Below the pieces are notes generated by a model that searched no databases, was not told where the DNA came from, and was given only the letters and a program-made list of their open reading frames with translations. A stretch of DNA of 64,000 nucleotides. Source: Nocardioides sp. (GTDB lineage: Bacteria; Actinomycetota; Actinomycetes; Propionibacteriales; Nocardioidaceae). Within the stretch, counting starts at the first letter, position 1; every line of letters starts with the position of its first letter. This document shows positions 1-7,479 of this stretch, in pieces. A program made the translations under genes and the position numbers. The stretch spans positions 16,044 to 80,043 of the forward strand of contig NZ_SSXI01000229.1 in NCBI RefSeq assembly GCF_004803405.1, read 5' to 3'.

Positions 1-243
1 GCCGCCGATGAGCTGGACCAGCCGGCCGTTGGCGACCTTGCCTCGCAGCGGGTGGCCGTTCCGGGTCGGGGTGACGCTGAACCAGCCGTCCCAGTAGGCC
101 GAGTCGGGGCCTCGGCGGTTCCCGAACTCGAGACGGACGTAGCCCACCTGCCGCTCGGCGTCGAGGACGCACGCGCCGTCGCTCAGCGGGGCGCCGAAGA
201 CGTCACGCAGGTACTTCTCGTTCTGGGGAAGCACGAGAGACAT
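1..243 (-). CDS. hypothetical protein, 3' end outside window
   Basis: Reading on the minus strand from ATG at 243 gives 81 codons with no stop before the window edge, so the C-terminus is missing. The protein starts MSLVLPQNEKYLRDVFG. It contains an aromatic stretch, YWDGWFSV, followed by HPLRGKVANGRLVQLIGG. No signal peptide or membrane segment is visible and I do not recognise the family. It lies 8 bp downstream of the 67-aa gene at 252-455 on the same strand, so the two are probably co-transcribed from the region around 456-635. Codon use is ordinary for this high-GC genome. Confidence 0.6.
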   Translation of the reverse strand, partial: MSLVLPQNEKYLRDVFGAPLSDGACVLDAERQVGYVRLEFGNRRGPDSAYWDGWFSVTPTRNGHPLRGKVANGRLVQLIGG

Positions 244-251
244 GGCGTACC

Positions 252-455
252 TCAGCTCACCGCTAGGAACTGGTCGGCCTCGGCACGGAGCAGTGCTGCT
301 GCGTTGCGGCGGGCGACGACCATGTCCGGTGTGGGGGACCAGTACGGCCTCGCGGCGGCCTCGTCGGCTGCGAGCTCGTCCTCGCGCCGCGCCATCTCCA
401 GCAGGATCGAGCGAAGCCTGCCGGCCATCCCGATGTCGGACTGATCGATGATCAT
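252..455 (-). CDS. small hypothetical protein, 67 aa
   Basis: This short acidic, alpha-helical protein (MIIDQSDIGMAGRLRSILLE...) is rich in Ala, Arg and Glu. A longer in-frame reading begins at 602, but ATG at 455 is preferred because GGAAGCGAGG, a Shine-Dalgarno-like purine run, lies just upstream and the extension looks like non-coding sequence. The stop is 8 bp before the truncated gene at 1-243, which suggests a two-gene operon. The likely promoter region upstream holds a perfect 11-bp inverted repeat at 535-560. No domain is recognised. It could be a small regulatory or partner protein of the next gene, but nothing in the sequence proves this. Confidence 0.55.
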   Translation of the reverse strand: MIIDQSDIGMAGRLRSILLEMARREDELAADEAAARPYWSPTPDMVVARRNAAALLRAEADQFLAVS

Positions 456-534
456 GACTGCCTCGCTTCCTGGGGTCGGGCAACTGTCGGGCTTTCTCCC
501 AGTGAACGTCGGGTGGGCGCCGGGTGCGACCGGA

Positions 535-560
535 GGACTACGTATTTGGATACGTAGTCC
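535..560. promoter_or_regulatory. perfect 11-bp inverted repeat, candidate operator
   Basis: GGACTACGTAT (535-545), spacer TTGG, ATACGTAGTCC (550-560): the arms are exact reverse complements. The TACGTA cores resemble symmetric sites of dimeric helix-turn-helix regulators. It lies 80 bp upstream of the start at 455 and about 75 bp beyond the 3' end of the gene at 636-2468. It has no following T-run, so it is more likely an operator than a terminator. Confidence 0.5.
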
Positions 561-635
561 GACCCGGCTGACCCGCTGCGGGCACGACCGCTCGGCGATC
601 ACCCCACCGTTGCGATCAGGTCACCCGACCGAGCA

Positions 636-2468
636 TCAGTCCAGCGTGACCCGGACGAGGACGTGCTGCTCGTCGCCGTCCTCGGTCACCGTGAATCCGA
701 GCGTGTCGAGTGGCTCGACATCGGCCCGGTCCCGGTCGTCGTCCATCAGGCCGACCAGCCAGTTCCCTGCGTCGAAGTCGATGAAGATGACGGTGGTCGC
801 GCCGTCGGCGTCGGGGACGGCGCGCTCGAACCGGTCGGAGTCGCCGAGCGTCTCGCCGGGGCTCGCGAGCTCCTCGAGGTAGTCCACGTTCGGACCCACC
901 ACGATGCCGTCGTCGGTGGCCTCGGAGTGCAGGTAGGTCGCTCCGGACCTGCCGACGGCGCCGCGGACCTTCGCCAGCGCCTCCTCGATGCGGTCGGGGT
1001 CGCCCATGATCCGCACCGCGGCGGCGAGCTTCGATGGGTCCTCCGCTGCCGAGGACGGGTCGAATCCGGACCGCGCCACGACTGCGATCGCCTCTCCTCC
1101 GAGTGCCTCGAAGTCCTCGGGGAAGGTGAGTCCGGTCGCCTCCTCGAGCGAGGTGACCAGCTCCTCCTCGCTCTGCCCCGAGTAGTACCACTGGTCCTGG
1201 ATCTGCGAGAGGGACCTCTGCGCCCAGCCGTCGGCGAACCCGGCGCCGAAAGCGGCGGCGCTGTCCGCCGGCAGGGTCGCGACGACGTCATGGCCGGAGC
1301 CGCCGGCGTACACGCCGCCGTAGCTGCCGAGCATCCGATCGCCGACGACCTCGAGCTCGACGGCCCCGTCGTCGAAGCGGAGGACACCACCGAGACCGGT
1401 GAAGTCCTGCAATGCCCGGCGCAGGTCGTCCGAAGGCTCGGCCAGGTCATCGAGGTCCAGCTCCGTCTCGGGCAGCTCCTCTTCCCACTCCGCCGAGTGG
1501 AACGCCTCCATCTCCTTCATCAGCTGGTCCTGCTCGGCGGGGCTGAGCTCGTCGTACCTCTCCATCCGCTTCTGGAGACGCCGCTCGGCAGGGCTCGGCT
1601 GGTAGTCGGACTCCATTGCCATCTCATGCTCACCCAGCGCCGCACCCGCACCGGAGAGCGTGGGCATCAGGGTGATCCAGCCCATCACGGCCCCGATCGG
1701 GTCGACGGCGGGAGTGATCTGGGTGGTCACCATGAACCCGATGAACGGGTTCTCCTCGGCCGCCCGAAGGAGTGCCGGTCCCGCCTCCGGCGCGGCGTAG
1801 AGCGTGACGACGCCGGGGTCGCCGGCGGCGCCGGTGATCCGGCGGTAGTCGGCGTCGTCCGCGAGCGCGCGGTCCGCTGCGTCCTCGACGACCTGCTCGG
1901 CGACCGCATCGTTGCGAGCGAGGACGGCCCAGTCACCCTCGATCGCGTGCCCGAACTCGTCCGCGGCGCAGTCTGCGGCGATGGCCGACAGCCCGGCGGC
2001 CGCCTTGTCGGCGTCGCCGACCTGCACGACCACCACGACCTCGGGCAGGTCGCGGTCACCGTCGACCACGGCGAGAGCACCTCGGTCACCGGCCCACGAG
2101 AGGATCGCGTCGCGGTCGAGGTCACAGCCGCCCTCAGCGGCGATCCCGTCGACGAGCGAACGCCGCAGGTCGTCGCGGCTGTCCAGGCCCAGTTCCTTCC
2201 CCAGCGACGGGAACTTCCGGATGGCGTCGTACACGGCGACCTTCTGGCCACCGGGCGGGTCCAGGTCGACCGCGACGTAGGCGAGGGTGCCGTCCGGCAG
2301 CACTTCGGCCGGCTGCGGCCCCTGCGCCGTCCAGAACTGCCAGGCGAGCGCGCCGCCCCCCACGACCGCGGCCACACCGAGACTGCCCGCGGTCACCCAC
2401 GCAGTACGGCGCCCGCGCGACCTCCCGACGGGGGAGTCGATGTTCGGGGAGGCGTCACCAAGCGTCAT
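636..2468 (-). CDS. DUF3352-like membrane-anchored protein
   Basis: The 610-aa product has a short basic cytoplasmic N-terminus, one transmembrane helix at about residues 22-44, and a large extracytoplasmic region rich in Asp, Glu and Ala. The architecture (TLAYVAVDLDPPGGQ after the helix, repeated alpha/beta units) matches DUF3352-type proteins of actinobacteria, whose function is unknown. A stretch around residues 305-360 is strongly acidic and helical (ERRLQKRMERYDELSPAEQDQ), possibly coiled coil. ATG at 2468 is chosen over an in-frame start at 2501 because TATGGT lies 8 nt upstream, fitting a leaderless transcript. The family assignment is by recognition only. The membrane topology is seen directly. 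Confidence 0.7.
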   Translation of the reverse strand: MTLGDASPNIDSPVGRSRGRRTAWVTAGSLGVAAVVGGGALAWQFWTAQGPQPAEVLPDGTLAYVAVDLDPPGGQKVAVYDAIRKFPSLGKELGLDSRDDLRRSLVDGIAAEGGCDLDRDAILSWAGDRGALAVVDGDRDLPEVVVVVQVGDADKAAAGLSAIAADCAADEFGHAIEGDWAVLARNDAVAEQVVEDAADRALADDADYRRITGAAGDPGVVTLYAAPEAGPALLRAAEENPFIGFMVTTQITPAVDPIGAVMGWITLMPTLSGAGAALGEHEMAMESDYQPSPAERRLQKRMERYDELSPAEQDQLMKEMEAFHSAEWEEELPETELDLDDLAEPSDDLRRALQDFTGLGGVLRFDDGAVELEVVGDRMLGSYGGVYAGGSGHDVVATLPADSAAAFGAGFADGWAQRSLSQIQDQWYYSGQSEEELVTSLEEATGLTFPEDFEALGGEAIAVVARSGFDPSSAAEDPSKLAAAVRIMGDPDRIEEALAKVRGAVGRSGATYLHSEATDDGIVVGPNVDYLEELASPGETLGDSDRFERAVPDADGATTVIFIDFDAGNWLVGLMDDDRDRADVEPLDTLGFTVTEDGDEQHVLVRVTLD

Positions 2469-2521
2469 GGATGCGGACCATAGTCGGCGCGGGTGGCCCA
2501 CGCCAACAAATGGCCGAACCG

Positions 2522-3844
2522 TTACTCGAGCGCCCGCTCCGTGCCGAGGCGAGCCCGCGCAGCGGCCCGGACGCCGGCATGGTGCGACCCCGGAGCAGCA
2601 TGGCCGGCGGAAGCCGCACCCTTCCAGGTGCCACGGACGCCGTGCTCGGCCTGCATCTGCGCGAAGTAGTCCACTACCTCCACCTCCTTGGCCCGGAGGG
2701 CGAGCTCGGTCGACGACGACGACGGGCTCTCGGCCTCGATCACGGCCGCCTGCGTCTCACGCCGCGCCGCGAACAGCCGCTCACCCACGTGGTCCGCCCA
2801 CGCCTCGTAGAACGCGGCCCGGGCGGTGGAGCCGTGCACCGGCCTCTCCTCCCATCGGCGCCGCCGAGCGTTCCACACCAGACGGGTGTCGGCCCGATGC
2901 GCGCCGGACCGCAGGTGGGCGTCGGCGTCGGTCACCATCTGCGTCACGAGTGAGGCGTACAGCGCCTTCACGATCGAGATGTCGGACGGGAAGCCGTAGA
3001 GCGTGACCCGGGTGTTGGTGGTGTAGATCGCGACCCGGACGTCGTTGGCCCGCGCGATCTCCAGCACCAGCCGCACATAGCGAGCCAGTGAGCGCTTGCC
3101 GCTCTCACCGATGAGCACCGTCTCCCACGTCGGGTCCTCGCGCCGCTCCTCGTCGGTCGCGGTCGCCCGCGCGACGGCGAGAGCGATCTGGTGGCGGGTC
3201 GCGAGCGCCTGAGCCTTGGCGAAGAAGGCGTCACGCTCCGCCTCGTTGCTGCTCCGCTCGGCCTGGCGCAGCAGGCGGCCGATCCGCAGCAGGGTGCGGT
3301 CCTCGTCGTCGACGCCGGTGTCGAGGCCGCTGACCCGGTAGGCCGTGTGGAGCATGTCGGCGAGCACCGGCATCCCGAGGTCCTCGAGCAGGCGGAGGAA
3401 GGTCGTGCGGAACTCGCGACCGTGGCCGTCGTCGGAGCAGAGGTGGTGCGCGATCTCGTGGAGAACGACGGCCGCACGGAGTGACCACGAGCCGCCGATC
3501 TCGCGCGGCGGGATCGCGATCACCCCGCGCAGCGGCAGCTCGTGGCGCTCGTAGTGGGCCAGCCGGTGCCCGCGGCGGGCGCGCACCGAGACCGGCACCG
3601 TGGCGAGGTCGAGTCCGGTGCCGTCGTCGTACACGCTCTGGCTGGCCACGACGTGGGCGAGCACCTTGTCGACGAACGCCTCGACATGGTCGGGGTCGGT
3701 GAACCGGACCTCGGTCTCCGGCGCGAACTCGCGCAGCTCACCACCGACGCGGACCCGCACCGGGTCACCCGGCGAGCGGTGCGCCTCGTCGAGCCAGCCG
3801 CGGAACAGGTCCTCCGCGGCGTAGACCTCCTGGGTGTCGGGCAC
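2522..3844 (-). CDS. TIGR04338-like metallohydrolase domain fused to DUF2786
   Basis: The 440-aa protein appears to join two modules. Residues 1-170 carry the zinc-metallopeptidase signature HEIAHH at 129-134 with a candidate third ligand H141 (SDDGHGREF), as in the actinobacterial TIGR04338 putative metallohydrolases. Residues about 185-390 look like DUF2786 (LLRIGRLLRQAE, then AFFAKAQALATRHQI), a family of unknown function also found in phages. There is no signal peptide, so it should be cytoplasmic. The last 40 residues are basic and low-complexity (ARAAARARLGTERALE). The gene stands alone, 53 bp from the DUF3352-like gene on the same strand. HExxH supports metal binding. The substrate cannot be read from the sequence. 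Confidence 0.72.
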   Translation of the reverse strand: MPDTQEVYAAEDLFRGWLDEAHRSPGDPVRVRVGGELREFAPETEVRFTDPDHVEAFVDKVLAHVVASQSVYDDGTGLDLATVPVSVRARRGHRLAHYERHELPLRGVIAIPPREIGGSWSLRAAVVLHEIAHHLCSDDGHGREFRTTFLRLLEDLGMPVLADMLHTAYRVSGLDTGVDDEDRTLLRIGRLLRQAERSSNEAERDAFFAKAQALATRHQIALAVARATATDEERREDPTWETVLIGESGKRSLARYVRLVLEIARANDVRVAIYTTNTRVTLYGFPSDISIVKALYASLVTQMVTDADAHLRSGAHRADTRLVWNARRRRWEERPVHGSTARAAFYEAWADHVGERLFAARRETQAAVIEAESPSSSSTELALRAKEVEVVDYFAQMQAEHGVRGTWKGAASAGHAAPGSHHAGVRAAARARLGTERALE

Positions 3845-3879
3845 GGAGGAAGGCTCTCAGGTCGCGCCGACAGCGCCGG

Positions 3880-5022
3880 TCAGGCGGTCGCCTCGAACCC
3901 GGCCGCCGACGTCGTGCCTCGCAGGCGGTCCCGCAGCTCGACGAGATCCGAGACGGCCTCGACGAACCGCACGGTGCTGTCACCCACGCCGTTGTCGTCG
4001 AAGTAGTGGTGCCGCATCGCAGCCCGCGCGATCCGGTGCTCGTCATGCTCGAGCCGGGCCGCCAGCAGCTCGCTGAGGTGGTCGATGTTGCCGGCGTCGA
4101 TCACGTCGGCGCACCGGCTGACCGGCACGTCCTGGCGCAGCCGCTCCGCGTCGTGGTGCCGGTCGGTGATGAACACCGGCTTGTCGGTCTGGAGATACAG
4201 CCAGTCCAGGCCGACGGACGAGACATCGGTGATCATCGCGTCGCACCCCGGGAACACCGCGAGGATGTCGCCCTGCCAGACGGCCGCGTGCCCCGCGGCC
4301 GGGTCCTGCTCGGCGGCGCGCTCGACCAGGTCGAGGATCGCCTGGTGGCCGTCGCGGATCGCGGGCGTCAGGCTGGTCGTGATCTTCGGGTGGGGCTTGT
4401 AGACCAGCCGCACGTCCGGGGTCGCGAGGATCGCCCGGACGATCTCCGGCCCGAAGACGTCGACCGAGGTGTAGTCGTTGTACTCGGCGTCGCCCTCCCA
4501 GGTCGGGGCGTAGAGGACGCTACGACGCCCGGGGCTCGCCGGCAGCAGGGGAGCCGGACGCAGGTCGAGCTGCGGGCGGCCGAGACGGACGAGCTTGGCC
4601 TCGTCCAGCTCCATGAGCGCGGCGCGATGCCGCTGCACCGCGGCCTCGCCGGCCACGAAGACCCGGTCGTAGGCCTTGGCGTTGTTGCTGACCATGCTCT
4701 GCTTGTCGCTCTCGCCGTGGTTGATGTGCACGTGCAGCATCCGACCGTCCAGCAGCGAGTTGAAGTTGAGCATCGAGTTGTTGCAGTAGACGACGAGCTT
4801 GGCGCCGAGCTCGTCGTACAGCTCAGCCAGGTCGGCGAAGCCGGGCGCACAGAGCACGGGGAGAGCACTGCGCTCCCCGACGAGCGCAGCAGTGGCCGGA
4901 TCCCTCGTCACGATCGCGACGGGATGACTGTCATCAAGCCTCTCCAGCACGGGGATCCACTGCAGGAGCTGGTAGACGCGGGTGGGGTCGTCCGCGAAGT
5001 AGGCGATGACATGGGGCTGCAC
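3880..5022 (-). CDS. CDP-glycerol glycerophosphotransferase-like (TagB/TagF family)
   Basis: The 380-aa protein matches the PF04464 fold used to transfer glycerophosphate or related units in teichoic-acid-type polymer synthesis. Visible motifs are HGESDK (102-107), YAPTWEG (171-177), KPHPK (209-213) and DAMITDVSSVGLDWL (261-275). The last two are the usual nucleotide/phosphate-binding signatures. It lacks the N-terminal glycosyltransferase domain of larger TagF proteins and has no membrane segment. GTG at 5022 is preceded by TAGGAT with 6 nt between, so it is probably leaderless. It is divergent from the hexapeptide acyltransferase at 5104, which may act on the same cell-wall glycan; that link is inferred from proximity alone. 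Confidence 0.78.
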   Translation of the reverse strand: MQPHVIAYFADDPTRVYQLLQWIPVLERLDDSHPVAIVTRDPATAALVGERSALPVLCAPGFADLAELYDELGAKLVVYCNNSMLNFNSLLDGRMLHVHINHGESDKQSMVSNNAKAYDRVFVAGEAAVQRHRAALMELDEAKLVRLGRPQLDLRPAPLLPASPGRRSVLYAPTWEGDAEYNDYTSVDVFGPEIVRAILATPDVRLVYKPHPKITTSLTPAIRDGHQAILDLVERAAEQDPAAGHAAVWQGDILAVFPGCDAMITDVSSVGLDWLYLQTDKPVFITDRHHDAERLRQDVPVSRCADVIDAGNIDHLSELLAARLEHDEHRIARAAMRHHYFDDNGVGDSTVRFVEAVSDLVELRDRLRGTTSAAGFEATA

Positions 5023-5103
5023 AAACGAATCCTAGGTCCGGTTGGAACGATCGAGGAAACGCGGACCCGCACCGGCGGTCCGGCGGTTCGGTAGCCTCGC
5101 CCG

Positions 5104-5772
5104 GTGCCGTCACCCCGTCGCCTGATGAACCGGTCCATCCACGCCGCCTGGCGCTGGCTGGAGCGGGTCGGGGACGTCGCCCCCGGCACCGCGCTGGCCG
5201 ACGAGTTCGCGGCGTTCGGGCGCGGCAGCTGCCTCGCCTTCCCGCTCGGAACCCTGTTCGGCACCGGCTCCATCCACGTCGGCCAGGACACCCTCATCGG
5301 CAAGTACTCCACGCTCTCCGTGGGCTACGGGCCGACCCAGGCCGCGCTGCCGGAGCGTGGGCTGGTGATCGGCGACCGGTGCGTCCTCGGCGCCCGGGTG
5401 TGCATCACGGCGCACGAGTCGATCAGCATCGGCGACGACGTGTGGTTCGGGCAGGACGTGTTCGTCTCCGACGCCAGCCACGGCTACCAGGACCCGAGCC
5501 TGCCGGTCGGGCTCCAGTTCGGAGCCCACCAGCCGGTCAGCATCGGCTCCGGCTCATGGATCGGCCACGGCGCAATGGTCCTGCCCGGCACCACGATCGG
5601 CCGCAACGTCGTGGTCGCCGCCGGCTCCGTGGTGCGCGGGACGATCGAGGACCACGCGGTCATCGGAGGCGTGCCCGCCAAGGTGATCCGGCGCCTCGAG
5701 CCGGGAGTCGGATGGGTGTCGCAGGGCACATCCCCGGACGTGCGCAGCGTCGCGCTCAGCGGCGAGGGGTGA
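5104..5772 (+). CDS. left-handed beta-helix acyltransferase
   Basis: The 222-aa protein is built of hexapeptide repeats ([LIV]GxxxX), for example IGDRCVLGARVCI, IGDDVWFGQDVFV, IGSGSWIGHGAMV and IGRNVVVAAGSVV, as in the LbetaH O-acetyltransferases (maltose/galactoside/NodL type). WFGQDVFVSDASHGYQDPS holds the conserved histidine loop likely to be catalytic, and GGVPAKVIRR is the typical closing turn. GTG at 5104 follows TAGCCT by 6 nt, indicating a leaderless message; an internal ATG at 5125 is the alternative. Its last 17 bp overlap the convergent acyl-CoA synthetase gene. It probably acetylates a sugar or glycan, perhaps that made by the divergent CDP-glycerol-transferase-like enzyme. Confidence 0.8.
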   Translation: MPSPRRLMNRSIHAAWRWLERVGDVAPGTALADEFAAFGRGSCLAFPLGTLFGTGSIHVGQDTLIGKYSTLSVGYGPTQAALPERGLVIGDRCVLGARVCITAHESISIGDDVWFGQDVFVSDASHGYQDPSLPVGLQFGAHQPVSIGSGSWIGHGAMVLPGTTIGRNVVVAAGSVVRGTIEDHAVIGGVPAKVIRRLEPGVGWVSQGTSPDVRSVALSGEG

Positions 5773-7375
5773 CCCGCTCCGCGGCGACCTGCTTGGCCCA
5801 CTTGTAGTCCGCCTTGCCGGCCGGGGTGCGCCGGACCTCCGGGACGAGGACGACGTCGCGCGGCACCTTGTAGCCCGCCAGCGCGCCACGCGCGTGGGAC
5901 TGGATGTCGTCGAGCGAGGGCGCGCGGCCGTCGCGCGCGGCGATCACGGCTGCGACCCGCTCACCCAGTCGCTCGTCGGGCACGGCGACCACGAGCACGT
6001 CAGCCACATCTGGATGGCCGTGAAGGACGTTCTCCACCTCCTCCACGTACACCTTCTCGCCGCCGGTGTTGATGCACTGCGAGCCGCGGCCGAGGAAGAC
6101 GATCGACCCGTCCAGGTCCCGGTAGCCCATGTCGCCGAGCACCGAGCAGCGTCGCCCGTCGGGCAGCGTGCGGAAGGTCCGAGCGGTCTTCTCCTCGTCC
6201 TTGTAGTAGCCCTGGGGGACGGGCCCGAGCCGCGCGATCAGCCCGACGTGCTCGGGTCCTCGGGGCAGCTCGGCCAGCGTGTCGTCGACGACCAGCATCC
6301 GGTCCGTGGCCGGCACCCGCAGGTTGCCGTTCCCGTCGAGGGTGATCTCGCCGTCGTTGCCCGACTCCGAGGCGCCGAAGTTGTCCCTGAGGATGGCGTT
6401 CGGCACGATCGCCCGGAACCGGTCGCGGCACGCCTGGGACCAGATCGCGCCGCCGGAGCTGACCATGAAGACGGGGGAGTAGTCGACCTCGTCCTTGCGC
6501 CGCTCCATCTCCTCCACCAGCGGCATGCCCATGGCGTCCCCGACGATCAGCAGGCTCTGCAGCCCGTCCTCGGCGATGCCGTCCACGATCCGCTCGGGGT
6601 CGAAGTCGCGGAGCATCACGAGCCGGCCGCCGAAGATGAAGTAGAAGAACATGGCGTACGACGCAGCGCCGTGCATCAGCGGCGCCGCGATCAGGAAGGA
6701 CAGCGGCGGCATCGCGGCCGCAGCCGCTGCGAGCGCCTCGAGGTCGGGGTGCGCGTCGCCGTACGGGTTCCCGCCCGAGAGCGGCTTGTGGAACAGGTCG
6801 TCGTGGGTCCACACGACGCCCTTGGGGTAGCCGGTGGTCCCGCCGGTGAAGAGGATGTAGTGCTCGTCGCCGGTCCGCGGCTCGAAGTCGCGCTCCTCGG
6901 AGTGCTCCGGCCAGGACCCGAAGTCGACCATGGAGACGCCGCGGTCAATAGCGGCTGACCGGAGCGCCGGCTCGACCTCGCCCACCACGAAGACCGTCCT
7001 CAGGTCGGGGAGGTCAGGGAGGATCCTCGCCAGCGCCTGCTGGTGGCCGGTCTCCTCCACCACGATCCCGACCGCGTCGGCGTTGGTGAACAGGTACTCG
7101 AGCTCGGCGTCGGTGTAGCGGTAGTTGACGTTGATCGGCACCGCCCGCGTCTTGAGCAGCCCGACCATGCCGGTGACGTGCTCGACGCAGTTCTTGAGAT
7201 ACAACGCGACATGCTCGCCCGCCGCGATGCCGGAGGCGGCGAAGAGGTGGGCCACCTGGGTCGCCTCCCGGTCGAGCGCGGCGTACGTCAGGTCGCGGCC
7301 CTCGTAGCTGAGCGCGATCCGGTCCGGGACCGTGTCCGCGACGGTCTCGAAGACGGTGGCGAGGTTGAACTTCAT
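5756..7375 (-). CDS. acyl-CoA synthetase, FadD19-like AMP-binding enzyme
   Basis: The 539-aa adenylate-forming enzyme activates a carboxylic acid to its CoA thioester via an acyl-AMP. The phosphate loop LFTGGTTGYPKG lies at 175-186, the adenine motif is DNFGASESGNDGE, and the catalytic C-terminal lysine is about K521 (TPAGKADYKW). GAPLMHGA-type and INVNYRY segments resemble FadD19/FadD17, which act on sterol side chains and other bulky acids. ATG at 7375 has GGAG just upstream (CAAAGGAGCCTCC). A KstR-like operator lies 65 bp upstream, which supports a role in steroid or branched lipid breakdown. The real substrate is unproven. Confidence 0.85.
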   Translation of the reverse strand: MKFNLATVFETVADTVPDRIALSYEGRDLTYAALDREATQVAHLFAASGIAAGEHVALYLKNCVEHVTGMVGLLKTRAVPINVNYRYTDAELEYLFTNADAVGIVVEETGHQQALARILPDLPDLRTVFVVGEVEPALRSAAIDRGVSMVDFGSWPEHSEERDFEPRTGDEHYILFTGGTTGYPKGVVWTHDDLFHKPLSGGNPYGDAHPDLEALAAAAAAMPPLSFLIAAPLMHGAASYAMFFYFIFGGRLVMLRDFDPERIVDGIAEDGLQSLLIVGDAMGMPLVEEMERRKDEVDYSPVFMVSSGGAIWSQACRDRFRAIVPNAILRDNFGASESGNDGEITLDGNGNLRVPATDRMLVVDDTLAELPRGPEHVGLIARLGPVPQGYYKDEEKTARTFRTLPDGRRCSVLGDMGYRDLDGSIVFLGRGSQCINTGGEKVYVEEVENVLHGHPDVADVLVVAVPDERLGERVAAVIAARDGRAPSLDDIQSHARGALAGYKVPRDVVLVPEVRRTPAGKADYKWAKQVAAERVTPRR

Positions 7376-7439
7376 GGAGGCTCCTTTGGCCAGTGCAGGG
7401 CACGTGGGTGAGCCGAGAATGCCACCTTTCGAGCAGAAC

Positions 7440-7453
7440 GAGAACAGGTTCCA
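7440..7453. promoter_or_regulatory. KstR-like operator
   Basis: The 14-mer at 7440-7453 has AAC (7443-7445), two bases, GTT (7448-7450), inside the symmetric core GAAC-AG-GTTC. It agrees with the KstR consensus TAGAACACGTTCTA at 11 of 14 positions by my count. It sits in the 104-bp divergent region between the FadD19-like gene and the acetoacetyl-CoA synthetase gene, 15 bp upstream of the TAGGCT box of the latter, so it could control both. Confidence 0.6.
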
Positions 7454-7479
7454 GTGACCTTCTTCACTAGGCTGCCCGC

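Noticed and set aside
663..2483. Plus-strand frame of about 606 codons opposite the DUF3352-like gene
   Set aside because: Composition is typical of antisense to a high-GC gene; no domain or ribosome-binding site. The minus-strand product has a clear membrane helix.
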